Assembly (NCBI RefSeq): GCF_963576545.1
Contig: NW_026870402.1
Coordinates: 744,001-808,000 of the forward strand
Length of the DNA stretch: 64,000 nt
From: Limanda limanda
Taxonomy: Eukaryota; Chordata; Actinopteri; Pleuronectiformes; Pleuronectidae
Reading direction: 5' to 3'
Shown here: positions 1 to 13,083 of the stretch, one piece after another
Position numbering within the stretch: position 1 is the stretch's first letter
Layout of the letters: each line of letters begins with the position of its first letter
Notes under the pieces: generated by a model
Told to the model about the DNA's origin: nothing
Seen by the model: only the letters and a program-made list of their open reading frames with translations
Database searches by the model: none
Made by a program: the position numbers and the translations under genes

Positions 1-3000
1 AAGAATATCTCCTTCTCCTATGTGCTTTTATCCCTAACCCCTAACCCTTCCGAAAGTCGGAGAAGCTCAAGGATGGTACCGATCGATGCGCATTACCCCA
101 TTTAGTGGGGGTAGAGCCTACTTGCAAGTCTCTCCGACCTTCACAAAAAAAGTTATTCAAGAATATCTCCTCAGATTTGGGGGAATTTCGTCGGTCGACC
201 CCTTCCGAAGGTCGTACAAGCTCGGGGATGGTACCAATCGATCCGCAGGACCCAAATTAGTCCAGACGCAACCACTTTCCAAGTCTCTCCGACCTTCACA
301 AAAAAAGTTATTCAAGAATATCTCCTCAGATTTGGGGGAATTTCGTCGGTCGACCCCTTCCGAAGGTCGTACAAGCTCGGGGATGGTACCAATCGATCCG
401 CAGGACCCAAATTAGTCCAGACGCAACCACTTTCCAAGTCTCTCCGACCTTCACAAAAAAAGTTATTCAATAATATCTCCTTCTCCTATGCGCTTTTATC
501 CCTAACCCTAACCCTAACCCTTCCGAAAGTCGGAGAAGCTCAAGGATGGTACCGATCGATGCGCATTACCCCATTTAGTGGGGGTAGAGCCTACTTGCAA
601 GTCTCTCCAACCTTCACAAAAAAAGTTATTCAAGAATATCTCCTCAGATTTGGGGGAATTTCGTCGGTCGACCTCTTCCGAAGGTCGTACAAGCTCGGGG
701 ATGGTACCAATCGATCCGCAGGACCCAAATTAGTCCAGATGCAACCACTTTCCAAGTCTCTCCGACCTTCACAAAAAAAGTTATTCAAGAATATCTCCTT
801 CTCCTATGTGCTTTTATCCCTAACCCCTAACCCTTCCGAAAGTCGGAGAAGCTCAAGGATGGTACTGATCGATGCGCATTACCCCATTTAGTGGGGGTAG
901 AGCCTACTTGCAAGTCTCTCCGACCTTCACAAAAAAAGTTATTCAAGAATATCTCCTCAGATTTGGGGGAATTTCGTCGGTCGACCCCTTCCGAAGGTCG
1001 TACAAGCTCGGGGATGGTACCAATCGATCCGCAGGACCCAAATTAGTCCAGACGCAACCACTTTCCAAGTTTCTCCGACCTTCACAAAAAAAGTTATTCA
1101 AGAATATCTCCTTCTCCTATGTGCTTCTATCCCTAACCCCTAACCCTTCCGAAAGTCGGAGAAGCTCAAGGATGGTACCGATCGATGCGCATTACCCCAT
1201 TTAGTGGGGGTAGAGCCTACTTGCAAGTCTCTCCGACCTTCACAAAAAAAGTTATTCAAGAATATCTCCTCAGATTTGGGGGAATTTCGTCGGTCGACCC
1301 CTTCCGAAGGTCGTACAAGCTCGGGGATGGTACCAATCGATCCGCAGGACCCAAATTAGTCCAGACACAACCACTTTCCAAGTCTCTCCGACCTTCAAAA
1401 AAAAGTTATTCAAGAATATCTCCTTCTCCTATGCGCTTTTATCCCTAACCCTAACCCTTCCGAAAGTCGGAGAAGCTCAAGGATGGTACCGATCGATGCG
1501 CATTACCCCATTTAGTGGGGGTAGAGCCTACTTGCAAGTCTCTCCGACCTTCACAAAAAAAGTTATTCAAGAATATCTCCTCAGATTTGGGGGAATTTCG
1601 TCGGTCGACCCCTTCCGAAGGTCGTACAAGCTCGGGGATGGTACCAATCGATCCGCAGGACCCAAATTAGTCCAGACGCAACCACTTTCCAAGTCTCTCC
1701 GACCTTCATAAAAAAAGTTATTCAAGAATATCTCCTCAGATTTGGGGGAATTTCGTCGGTCGACCCCTTCCGAAGGTCGTACAAGCTCGGGGATGGTACC
1801 AATCGATCCGCAGGACCCAAATTAGTCCAGACGCAACCACTTTCCAAGTCTCTCCGACCTTCACAAAAAAAGTTATTCAATAATATCTCCTTCTCCTATG
1901 CGCTTTTATCCCTAACCCTAACCCTAACCCTTCCGAAAGTCGGAGAAGCTCAAGGATGGTACCGATCGATGCGCATTACCCCATTTAGTGGGGGTAGAGC
2001 CTACTTGCAAGTCTCTCCAACCTTCACAAAAAAAGTTATTCAAGAATATCTCCTCAGATTTGGGGGAATTTCGTCGGTCGACCTCTTCCGAAGGTCGTAC
2101 AAGCTCGGGGATGGTACCAATCGATCCGCAGGACCCAAATTAGTCCAGATGCAACCACTTTCCAAGTCTCTCCGACCTTCACAAAAAAAGTTATTCAAGA
2201 ATATCTCCTTCTCCTATGTGCTTTTATCCCTAACCCCTAACCCTTCCGAAAGTCGGAGAAGCTCAAGGATGGTACCGATCGATGGGCATTACCCCATTTA
2301 GTGGGGGTAGAGCCTACTTGCAAGTCTCTCCGACCTTCACAAAAAAAGTTATTCAAGAATATCTCCTCAGATTTGGGGGAATTTCGTCGGTCGACCCCTT
2401 CCGAAGGTCGTACAAGCTCGGGGATGGTACCAATCGATCCGCAGGACCCAAATTAGTCCAGACGCAACCACTTTCCAAGTTTCTCCGACCTTCACAAAAA
2501 AAGTTATTCAAGAATATCTCCTTCTCCTATGTGCTTTTATCCCTAACCCCTAACCCTTCCGAAAGTCGGAGAAGCTCAAGGATGGTACCGATCGATGCGC
2601 ATTACCCCATTTAGTGGGGGTAGAGCCTACTTGCAAGTCTCTCCGACCTTCACAAAAAAAGTTATTCAAGAATATCTCCTCAGATTTGGGGGAATTTCGT
2701 CGGTCGACCCCTTCCGAAGGTCGTACAAGCTCGGGGATGGTACCAATCGATCCGCAGGACCCAAATTAGTCCAGATGCAACCACTTTCCAAGTCTCTCCG
2801 ACCTTCACAAAAAAAGTTATTCAAGAATATCTCCTTCTCCTATGCGCTTTTATCCCTAACCCTAACCCTTCCGAAAGTCGGAGAAGCTCAAGGATGGTAC
2901 CGATCGATGCGCATTACCCCATTTAGTGGGGGTAGAGCCTACTTGCAAGTCTCTCCGACCTTCACAAAAAAAGTTATTCAAGAATATCTCCTCAGATTTG

Positions 3001-4951
3001 GGGGAATTTCGTCGGTCGACCCCTTCCGAAGGTCGTACAAGCTCGGGGATGGTACCAATCGATCCGCAGGACCCAAATTAGTCCAGACGCAACCACTTTC
3101 CAAGTCTCTCCGACCTTCACAAAAAAAGTTATTCAAGAATATCTCCTCAGATTTGGGGGAATTTCGTCGGTCGACCCCTTCCGAAGGTCGTACAAGCTCA
3201 GGGATGGTACCAATCGATCCGCAGGACCCAAATTAGTCCAGACGCAACCACTTTCCAAGTCTCTCCGACCTTCACAAAAAAAGTTATTCAATAATATCTC
3301 CTTCTCCTATGCGCTTTTATCCCTAACCCTAACCCTAACCCTTCCGAAAGTCGGAGAAGCTCAAGGATGGTACCGATCGATGCGCATTACCCCATTTAGT
3401 GGGGGTAGAGCCTACTTGCAAGTCTCTCCAACCTTCACAAAAAAAGTTATTCAAGAATATCTCCTCAGATTTGGGGGAATTTCGTCGGTCGACCTCTTCC
3501 GAAGGTCGTACAAGCTCGGGGATGGTACCAATCGATCCGCAGGACCCAAATTAGTCCAGATGCAACCACTTTCCAAGTCTCTCCGACCTTCACAAAAAAA
3601 GTTATTCAAGAATATCTCCTTCTCCTATGTGCTTTTATCCCTAACCCCTAACCCTTCCGAAAGTCGGAGAAGCTCAAGGATGGTACCGATCGATGCGCAT
3701 TACCCCATTTAGTGGGGGTAGAGCCTACTTGCAAGTCTCTCCGACCTTCACAAAAAAAGTTATTCAAGAATATCTCCTCAGATTTGGGGGAATTTCGTCG
3801 GTCGACCCCTTCCGAAGGTCGTACAAGCTCGGGGATGGTACCAATCGATCCGCAGGACCCAAATTAGTCCAGACGCAACCACTTTCCAAGTTTCTCCGAC
3901 CTTCACAAAAAAAGTTATTCAAGAATATCTCCTTCTCCTATGTGCTTTTATCCCTAACCCCTAACCCTTCCGAAAGTCGGAGAAGCTCAAGGATGGTACC
4001 GATCGATGCGCATTACCCCATTTAGTGGGGGTAGAGCCTACTTGCAAGTCTCTCCGACCTTCACAAAAAAAGTTATTCAAGAATATCTCCTCAGATTTGG
4101 GGGAATTTCGTCGGTCGACCCCTTCCGAAGGTCGTACAAGCTCGGGGATGGTACCAATCGATCCGCAGGACCCAAATTAGTCCAGACGCAACCACTTTCC
4201 AAGTCTCTCCGACCTTCACAAAAAAAGTTATTCAAGAATATCTCCTTCTCCTATGCGCTTTTATCCCTAACCCTAACCCTTCCGAAAGTCGGAGAAGCTC
4301 AAGGATGGTACCGATCGATGCGCATTACCCCATTTAGTGGGGGTAGAGCCTACTTGCAAGTCTCTCCGACCTTCACAAAAAAAGTTATTCAAGAATATCT
4401 CCTCAGATTTGGGGGAATTTCGTCGGTCGACCCCTTCCGAAGGTTGTACAAGCTCGGGGATGGTACCAATCGATCCGCAGGACCCAAATTAGTCCAGACG
4501 CAACCACTTTCCAAGTCACTCCGACCTTCAAAAAAAAGTTATTCAAGAATATCTCCTCAGATTTTGGGGAACTTCGTCGGTCGACCCCTTCCGAAGGTCG
4601 TACAAGCTCGGGGATGGTACCAATCGATCCGCAGGACCCAAATTAGTCCAGACGCAACCACTTTCCAAGTCTCTCCGACCTTCACAAAAAAAGTTATTCA
4701 AGAATATCTCCTTCTGCTATATGCTTTTAGCCCTAATCTAACCCTAACCGTGCGGTGTATGGGGCACAGGAGTTGCCCGGGGGGGCCAAGGAAGCAGTGC
4801 TTTGGATACATCATACCAGGCTCCACTTCCTTCAACATGACAGGTAAGAGTGCAGAGAGATGCCTAACCCTGACCTGAATCCATACACTAACCCTAACCA
4901 ACCCTTCCCCATGCCTAAACCTAACCAGTATTTCTCCGTCCGTCAGCACGT
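1..4951. repeat. Satellite block of simple A/B dimers, left edge of window
   Basis: Mostly ~313-bp A/B dimers with some A-A tandems. A ~1410-bp sub-period is visible: the variant with CTCTCCAACC near 600 recurs near 2011 and 3422. The block ends with the first copy of the exon-like module. Its right part matches 9168-10738 and 14955-16525 at 5787-bp spacing, so it is the tail of a 5787-bp higher-order unit plus extra dimers. Confidence 0.8.
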
Positions 4952-5005
4952 GTGTTGACATTCCCCAAATCAGTCAATTTTACCATTTGCTCGTTCGACC
5001 CCTTC
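4750..5005 (+). repeat. Exon-like module of the satellite (first of 22 copies)
   Basis: A ~250-bp non-monomer segment begins GTGCGGTGTATGGGGCACAG and runs to TTGCTCGTTCGACC. Copies start at 4750, 5321, 6059, 7095, 7666, 8404, 10537, 11108, 11846, 12882, 13453, 14191, 16324, 16895, 17633, 18669, 19240, 19978, 21014, 21585, 22323 and 23677. The first ~95 bp is open in two + frames and ends in ATGACAG followed by GTAAGAGT, a good 5' splice-site consensus (4844 in this copy). CCTAACC-rich sequence follows. It may be a fossil exon picked up by the satellite. I do not recognise the peptide. Confidence 0.7.
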
Positions 5006-7296
5006 CGAAAGTCGGAGAAGCTCAAGGATGGTACCGATCGAAGCGCATTACCCCATTTAGTGGGGGTAGAGCCTACTTGCAAGTCTCTCCGACCTTCAAC
5101 AAAGAAAGTTATTCAAGAATATCTCCTCAGATTTTGGGGAATTTCGTCGGTCGACCTCTTCCGAAGGTCGTACAACCTCGGGGATGGTACCAATCGATCC
5201 GCAGGACCCAAATTAGTCCAGACGCAACCACTTTCCATGTCTCTCCGACCTTCACAAAAAAAGTTATTCAAGAATATCTCCTTCTCCTATGTGCTTTTAG
5301 CCCTAACCCTAACCCTAACCGTGCGGTGTATGGGGCACAGGAGTTGCCCGGGGGGGCCAAGAAAGCAGTGCTTTGGATACATCATATCAGGCTCCACTTC
5401 CTTCAACATGACAGGTAAGAGTGATGAGAGATGCCTAACCCTGACCTGATTCCATACACTAACCCTAACCAACCCTTCCCCATGCCTAAACCTAACCAGT
5501 ATTTCTCCGTCCGTCAGCACGTGTGTTGACATTCCCCAAATCAGTCAATTTTACCATTTGCTCGTTCGACCCCTTCCGAAAGTCGGAGAAGCTCAAGGAT
5601 GGTACCGATCGAAGCGCATTACCCCATTTATTGGGGGTAGAGCCTACTTCCAAGTCTCTCCGACCTTCACCAAAGAAAGTTATTCAAGAATATCTCCTCA
5701 GATTTGGGGGAATTTCGTCGGTTGACCCCTTCCGAAGGTCGTACAAGCTCGGGGATGGTACCAATCGATCCGCAGGACCCAAATTAGTCCAGACGCAACC
5801 ACTTTCCAAGTCCTTCCGACCTTCACAAAAAAAGTTATTCAAGAATATCTCCTCAGATTTTGGGGAATTTCGTCGGTCGACCCTTTCCGAAGGTCGTACA
5901 AGCTCGGGGATGGTACCAATCGATCCGCAGGACCCAAATTAGTCCAGACGCAACCACTTTCCATGTCTCTCCGACCTTCACAAAAAAAGTTATTCAAGAA
6001 TATCTCCTTCTCCTATGTGCTTTTAGCCCTAACCCTAACCCTAACCCGAACCCTAACCGTGCGGTGTATGGGGCACAGGAGTTGCCCGGGGGGGCCAAGG
6101 AAGCAGTGCTTTGGATACATCATACCAGGCTCCACTTCCTTCAACATGACAGGTAAGAGTGCTGAGAGATGCCTAACCCTGACCTGAATCCATACACTAA
6201 CCTTAACCAACCCTTCCCCATGCCTAAACCTAACCAGTATTTCTCCGTCCGTCAGCACGTCTGTTGACATTCCCCAAATCAGTCAATTTTACCATTTGCT
6301 CGTTCGACCCCTTCCGAAAGTCGGAGAAGCTCAAGGATTGTACCGATCGAAGCGCATTACCCCATTTAGTGGGGGTAGAGCCTACTTGCAAGTCTCTCCG
6401 ACCTTCACCAAAGAAAGTTATTCAAGAATATCTCCTCAGATTTGGGGGAATTTCGTCGGTCGACCCCTTCCGAAGGTCGTACAAGCTCAGGGATGGTTCC
6501 AATCGATCCGCAGGAACCAAATTAGTCCAGATGCAACCACTTTCCAAGTCTCTCCGACCTTCACAAAAAAAGTTATTCAAGAATATCTCCTTCTCCTATG
6601 TGCTTTTATCCCTAACCCCTAACCCTTCCGAAAGTCGGAGAAGCTCAAGGATGGTACCGATCGATGCGCATTACCCCATTTAGTGGGGGTAGAGCCTACT
6701 TGCAAGTCTCTCCGACCTTCACAAAAAAAGTTATTCAAGAATATCTCCTCAGATTTGGGGGAATTTCGTCGGTCGACCCCTTCCGAAGGTCGTACAAGCT
6801 CGGGGATGGTACCAATCGATCCGCAGGACCCAAATTAGTCCAGACGCAACCACTTTCCAAGTCTCTCCGACCTTCAAAAAAAAGTTATTCAAGAATATCT
6901 CCTCAGATTTTGGGGAATTTCGTCGGTCGACCCTTCCGAAGGTCGTACAAGCTCGGGGATGGTACCAATCGATCCGCAGGACCCAAATTAGTCCAGACGC
7001 AACCACTTTCCAAGTCTCTCCGACCTTCACAAAAACAGTTATTCAAGAATATCTCCTTCTGCTATATGCTTTTAGCCCTAACCTAACCCTAACCGTGCGG
7101 TGTATGGGGCACAGGAGTTGCCCGGGGGGGCCAAGGAAGCAGTGCTTTGGATACATCATACCAGGCTCCACTTCCTTCAACATGACAGGTAAGAGTGCAG
7201 AGAGATGCCTAACCCTGACCTGAATCCATACACTAACCCTAACCAACCCTTCCCCATGCCTAAACCTAACCAGTATTTCTCCGTCCGTCAGCACGT
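4952..7296. repeat. Higher-order satellite unit, 2345 bp (short form)
   Basis: Starts at the TTGACATTCCCCAAATC motif that follows each exon-like module. It ends where the same motif and the same order of monomers recur 2345 bp later. It contains exon-like modules at 5321, 6059 and 7095. Confidence 0.85.
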
Positions 7297-10200
7297 GTGT
7301 TGACATTCCCCAAATCAGTCAATTTTACCATTTGCTCGTTCGACCCCTTCCGAAAGTCGGAGAAGCTCAAGGATGGTACCGATCGAAGCGCATTACCCCA
7401 TTTAGTGGGGGTAGAGCCTACTTGCAAGTCTCTCCGACCTTCAACAAAGAAAGTTATTCAAGAATATCTCCTCAGATTTTGGGGAATTTCGTCGGTCGAC
7501 CTCTTCCGAAGGTCGTACAACCTCGGGCATGGTACCAATCGATCCGCAGGACCCAAATTAGTCCAGACGCAACCACTTTCCATGTCTCTCCGACCTTCAC
7601 AAAAAAAGTTATTCAAGAATATCTCCTTCTCCTATGTGCTTTTAGCCCTAACCCTAACCCTAACCGTGCGGTGTATGGGGCACAGGAGTTGCCCGGGGGG
7701 GCCAAGAAAGCAGTGCTTTGGATACATCATATCAGGCTCCACTTCCTTCAACATGACAGGTAAGAGTGATGAGAGATGCCTAACCCTGACCTGATTCCAT
7801 ACACTAACCCTAACCAACCCTTCCCCATGCCTAAACCTAACCAGTATTTCTCCGTCCGTCAGCACGTGTGTTGACATTCCCCAAATCAGTCAATTTTACC
7901 ATTTGCTCGTTCGACCCCTTCCGAAAGTCGGAGAAGCTCAAGGATGGTACCGATCGAAGCACATTACCCCATTTATTGGGGGTAGAGCCTACTTCCAAGT
8001 CTCTCCGACCTTCACCAAAGAAAGTTATTCAAGAATATCTCCTCAGATTTGGGGGAATTTCGTCGGTCGACCCCTTCCGAAGGTCGTACAAGCTCGGGGA
8101 TGGTACCAATCGATCCGCAGGACCCAAATTAGTCCAGACGCAACCACTTTCCAAGTCCTTCCGACCTTCACAAAAAAAGTTATTCAAGAATATCTCCTCA
8201 GATTTTGGGGAATTTCGTCGGTCGACCCTTTCCGAAGGTCGTACAAGCTCGGGGATGGTACCAATCGATCCGCAGGACCCAAATTAGTCCAGACGCAACC
8301 ACTTTCCATGTCTCTCCGACCTTCACAAAAAAAGTTATTCAAGAATATCTCCTTCTCCTATGTGCTTTTAGCCCTAACCCTAACCCTAACCCGAACCCTA
8401 ACCGTGCGGTGTATGGGGCACAGGAGTTGCCCGGGGGGGCCAAGGAAGCAGTGCTTTGGATACATCATACCAGGCTCCACTTCCTTCAACATGACAGGTA
8501 AGAGTGCTGAGAGATGCCTAACCCTGACCTGAATCCATACACTAACCTTAACCAACCCTTCCCCATGCCTAAACCTAACCAGTATTTCTCCGTCCGTCAG
8601 CACGTCTGTTGACATTCCCCAAATCAGTCAATTTTACCATTTGCTCGTTCGACCCCTTCCGAAAGTCGGAGAAGCTCAAGGATGGTACCGATCGATGCGC
8701 ATTACCCCATTTAGTGGGGGTAGAGCCTACTTGCAAGTCTCTCCGACCTTCACAAAAAAAGTTATTCAAGAATATCTCCTCAGATTTGGGGGAATTTCGT
8801 CGGTCGACCCCTTCCGAAGGTCGTACAAGCTCGGGGATGGTACCAATCGATCCGCAGGACCCAAATTAGTCCAGACGCAACCACTTTCCAAGTCTCTCCG
8901 ACCTTCACAAAAAAAGTTATTCAAGAATATCTCCTCAGATTTGGGGGAATTTCGTCGGTCGACCCCTTCCGAAGGTCGTACAAGCTCAGGGATGGTACCA
9001 ATCGATCCGCAGGACCCAAATTAGTCCAGACGCAACCACTTTCCAAGTCTCTCCGACCTTCACAAAAAAAGTTATTCAATAATATCTCCTTCTCCTATGC
9101 GCTTTTATCCCTAACCCTAACCCTAACCCTTCCGAAAGTCGGAGAAGCTCAAGGATGGTACCGATCGATGCGCATTACCCCATTTAGTGGGGGTAGAGCC
9201 TACTTGCAAGTCTCTCCAACCTTCACAAAAAAAGTTATTCAAGAATATCTCCTCAGATTTGGGGGAATTTCGTCGGTCGACCTCTTCCGAAGGTCGTACA
9301 AGCTCGGGGATGGTACCAATCGATCCGCAGGACCCAAATTAGTCCAGATGCAACCACTTTCCAAGTCTCTCCGACCTTCACAAAAAAAGTTATTCAAGAA
9401 TATCTCCTTCTCCTATGTGCTTTTATCCCTAACCCCTAACCCTTCCGAAAGTCGGAGAAGCTCAAGGATGGTACCGATCGATGCGCATTACCCCATTTAG
9501 TGGGGGTAGAGCCTACTTGCAAGTCTCTCCGACCTTCACAAAAAAGTTATTCAAGAATATCTCCTCAGATTTGGGGGAATTTCGTCGGTCGACCCCTTCC
9601 GAAGGTCGTACAAGCTCGGGGATGGTACCAATCGATCCGCAGGACCCAAATTAGTCCAGACGCAACCACTTTCTAAGTTTCTCCGACCTTCACAAAAAAA
9701 GTTATTCAAGAATATCTCCTTCTCCTATGTGCTTTTATCCCTAACCCCTAACCCTTCCGAAAGTCGGAGAAGCTCAAGGATGGTACCGATCGATGCGCAT
9801 TACCCCATTTAGTGGGGGTAGAGCCTACTTGCAAGTCTCTCCGACCTTCACAAAAAAAGTTATTCAAGAATATCTCCTCAGATTTGGGGGAATTTCGTCG
9901 GTCGACCCCTTCCGAAGGTCGTACAAGCTCGGGGATGGTACCAATCGATCCGCAGGACCCAAATTAGTCCAGACGCAACCACTTTCCAAGTCTCTCCGAC
10001 CTTCACAAAAAAAGTTATTCAAGAATATCTCCTTCTCCTATGCGCTTTTATCCCTAACCCTAACCCTTCCGAAAGTCGGAGAAGCTCAAGGATGGTACCG
10101 ATCGATGCGCATTACCCCATTTAGTGGGGGTAGAGCCTACTTGCAAGTCTCTCCGACCTTCACAAAAAAAGTTATTCAAGAATATCTCCTCAGATTTGGG

Positions 10201-10738
10201 GGAATTTCGTCGGTCGACCCCTTCCGAAGGTCGTACAAGCTCGGGGATGGTACCAATCGATCCGCAGGACCCAAATTAGTCCAGACGCAACCACTTTCCA
10301 AGTCACTCCGACCTTCAAAAAAAAGTTATTCAAGAATATCTCCTCAGATTTTGGGGAACTTCGTCGGTCGACCCCTTCCGAAGGTCGTACAAGCTCGGGG
10401 ATGGTACCAATCGATCCGCAGGACCCAAATTAGTCCAGACGCAACCACTTTCCAAGTCTCTCCGACCTTCACAAAAAAAGTTATTCAAGAATATCTCCTT
10501 CTGCTATATGCTTTTAGCCCTAATCTAACCCTAACCGTGCGGTGTATGGGGCACAGGAGTTGCCCGGGGGGGCCAAGGAAGCAGTGCTTTGGATACATCA
10601 TACCAGGCTCCACTTCCTTCAACATGACAGGTAAGAGTGCAGAGAGATGCCTAACCCTGACCTGAATCCATACACTAACCCCAACCAACCCTTCCCCATG
10701 CCTAAACCTAACCAGTATTTCTCCGTCCGTCAGCACGT
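7297..10738. repeat. Higher-order satellite unit, 3442 bp (long form)
   Basis: The first ~1.3 kb repeats the start of the 2345-bp unit, with modules at 7666 and 8404. From about 8609 it switches to simple A/B dimers like those at 1-4951, ending with the module at 10537. Together with the preceding 2345-bp unit it makes the 5787-bp period. Confidence 0.85.
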
Positions 10739-13083
10739 GTGTTGACATTCCCCAAATCAGTCAATTTTACCATTTGCTCGTTCGACCCCTTCCGAAAGTC
10801 GGAGAAGCTCAAGGATGGTACCGATCGAAGCGCATTACCCCATTTAGTGGGGGTAGAGCCTACTTGCAAGTCTCTCCGACCTTCAACAAAGAAAGTTATT
10901 CAAGAATATCTCCTCAGATTTTGGGGAATTTCGTCGGTCGACCTCTTCCGAAGGTCGTACAACCTCGGGGATGGTACCAATCGATCCGCAGGACCCAAAT
11001 TAGTCCAGACGCAACCACTTTCCATGTCTCTCCGACCTTCACAAAAAAAGTTATTCAAGAATATCTCCTTCTCCTATGTGCTTTTAGCCCTAACCCTAAC
11101 CCTAACCGTGCGGTGTATGGGGCACAGGAGTTGCCCGGGGGGGCCAAGAAAGCAGTGCTTTGGATACATCATATCAGGCTCCACTTCCTTCAACATGACA
11201 GGTAAGAGTGATGAGAGATGCCTAACCCTGACCTGATTCCATACACTAACCCTAACCAACCCTTCCCCATGCCTAAACCTAACCAGTATTTCTCCGTCCG
11301 TCAGCACGTGTGTTGACATTCCCCAAATCAGTCAATTTTACCATTTGCTCGTTCGACCCCTTCCGAAAGTCGGAGAAGCTCAAGGATGGTACCGATCGAA
11401 GCGCATTACCCCATTTATTGGGGGTAGAGCCTACTTCCAAGTCTCTCCGACCTTCACCAAAGAAAGTTATTCAAGAATATCTCCTCAGATTTGGGGGAAT
11501 TTCGTCGGTCGACCCCTTCCGAAGGTCGTACAAGCTCGGGGATGGTACCAATCGATCCGCAGGACCCAAATTAGTCCAGACGCAACCACTTTCCAAGTCC
11601 TTCCGACCTTCACAAAAAAAGTTATTCAAGAATATCTCCTCAGATTTTGGGGAATTTCGTCGGTCGACCCTTTCCGAAGGTCGTACAAGCTCGGGGATGG
11701 TACCAATCGATCCGCAGGACCCAAATTAGTCCAGACGCAACCACTTTCCATGTCTCTCCGACCTTCACAAAAAAAGTTATTCAAGAATATCTCCTTCTCC
11801 TATGTGCTTTTAGCCCTAACCCTAACCCTAACCCGAACCCTAACCGTGCGGTGTATGGGGCACAGGAGTTGCCCGGGGGGGCCAAGGAAGCAGTGCTTTG
11901 GATACATCATACCAGGCTCCACTTCCTTCAACATGACAGGTAAGAGTGCTGAGAGATGCCTAACCCTGACCTGAATCCATACACTAACCTTAACCAACCC
12001 TTCCCCATGCCTAAACCTAACCAGTATTTCTCCGTCCGTCAGCACGTCTGTTGACATTCCCCAAATCAGTCAATTTTACCATTTGCTCGTTCGACCCCTT
12101 CCGAAAGTCGGAGAAGCTCAAGGATTGTACCGATCGAAGCGCATTACCCCATTTAGTGGGGGTAGAGCCTACTTGCAAGTCTCTCCGACCTTCACCAAAG
12201 AAAGTTATTCAAGAATATCTCCTCAGATTTGGGGGAATTTCGTCGGTCGACCCCTTCCGAAGGTCGTACAAGCTCAGGGATGGTTCCAATCGATCCGCAG
12301 GAACCAAATTAGTCCAGATGCAACCACTTTCCAAGTCTCTCCGACCTTCACAAAAAAAGTTATTCAAGAATATCTCCTTCTCCTATGTGCTTTTATCCCT
12401 AACCCCTAACCCTTCCGAAAGTCGGAGAAGCTCAAGGATGGTACCGATCGATGCGCATTACCCCATTTAGTGGGGGTAGAGCCTACTTGCAAGTCTCTCC
12501 GACCTTCACAAAAAAAGTTATTCAAGAATATCTCCTCAGATTTGGGGGAATTTCGTCGGTCGACCCCTTCCGAAGGTCGTACAAGCTCGGGGATGGTACC
12601 AATCGATCCGCAGGACCCAAATTAGTCCAGACGCAACCACTTTCCAAGTCTCTCCGACCTTCAAAAAAAAGTTATTCAAGAATATCTCCTCAGATTTTGG
12701 GGAATTTCGTCGGTCGACCCTTCCGAAGGTCGTACAAGCTCGGGGATGGTACCAATCGATCCGCAGGACCCAAATTAGTCCAGACGCAACCACTTTCCAA
12801 GTCTCTCCGACCTTCACAAAAACAGTTATTCAAGAATATCTCCTTCTGCTATATGCTTTTAGCCCTAACCTAACCCTAACCGTGCGGTGTATGGGGCACA
12901 GGAGTTGCCCGGGGGGGCCAAGGAAGCAGTGCTTTGGATACATCATACCAGGCTCCACTTCCTTCAACATGACAGGTAAGAGTGCAGAGAGATGCCTAAC
13001 CCTGACCTGAATCCATACACTAACCCTAACCAACCCTTCCCCATGCCTAAACCTAACCAGTATTTCTCCGTCCGTCAGCACGT
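10739..13083. repeat. Higher-order satellite unit, 2345 bp (short form)
   Basis: Near-identical to 4952-7296 at a 5787-bp offset. Exon-like modules lie at 11108, 11846 and 12882. Confidence 0.85.
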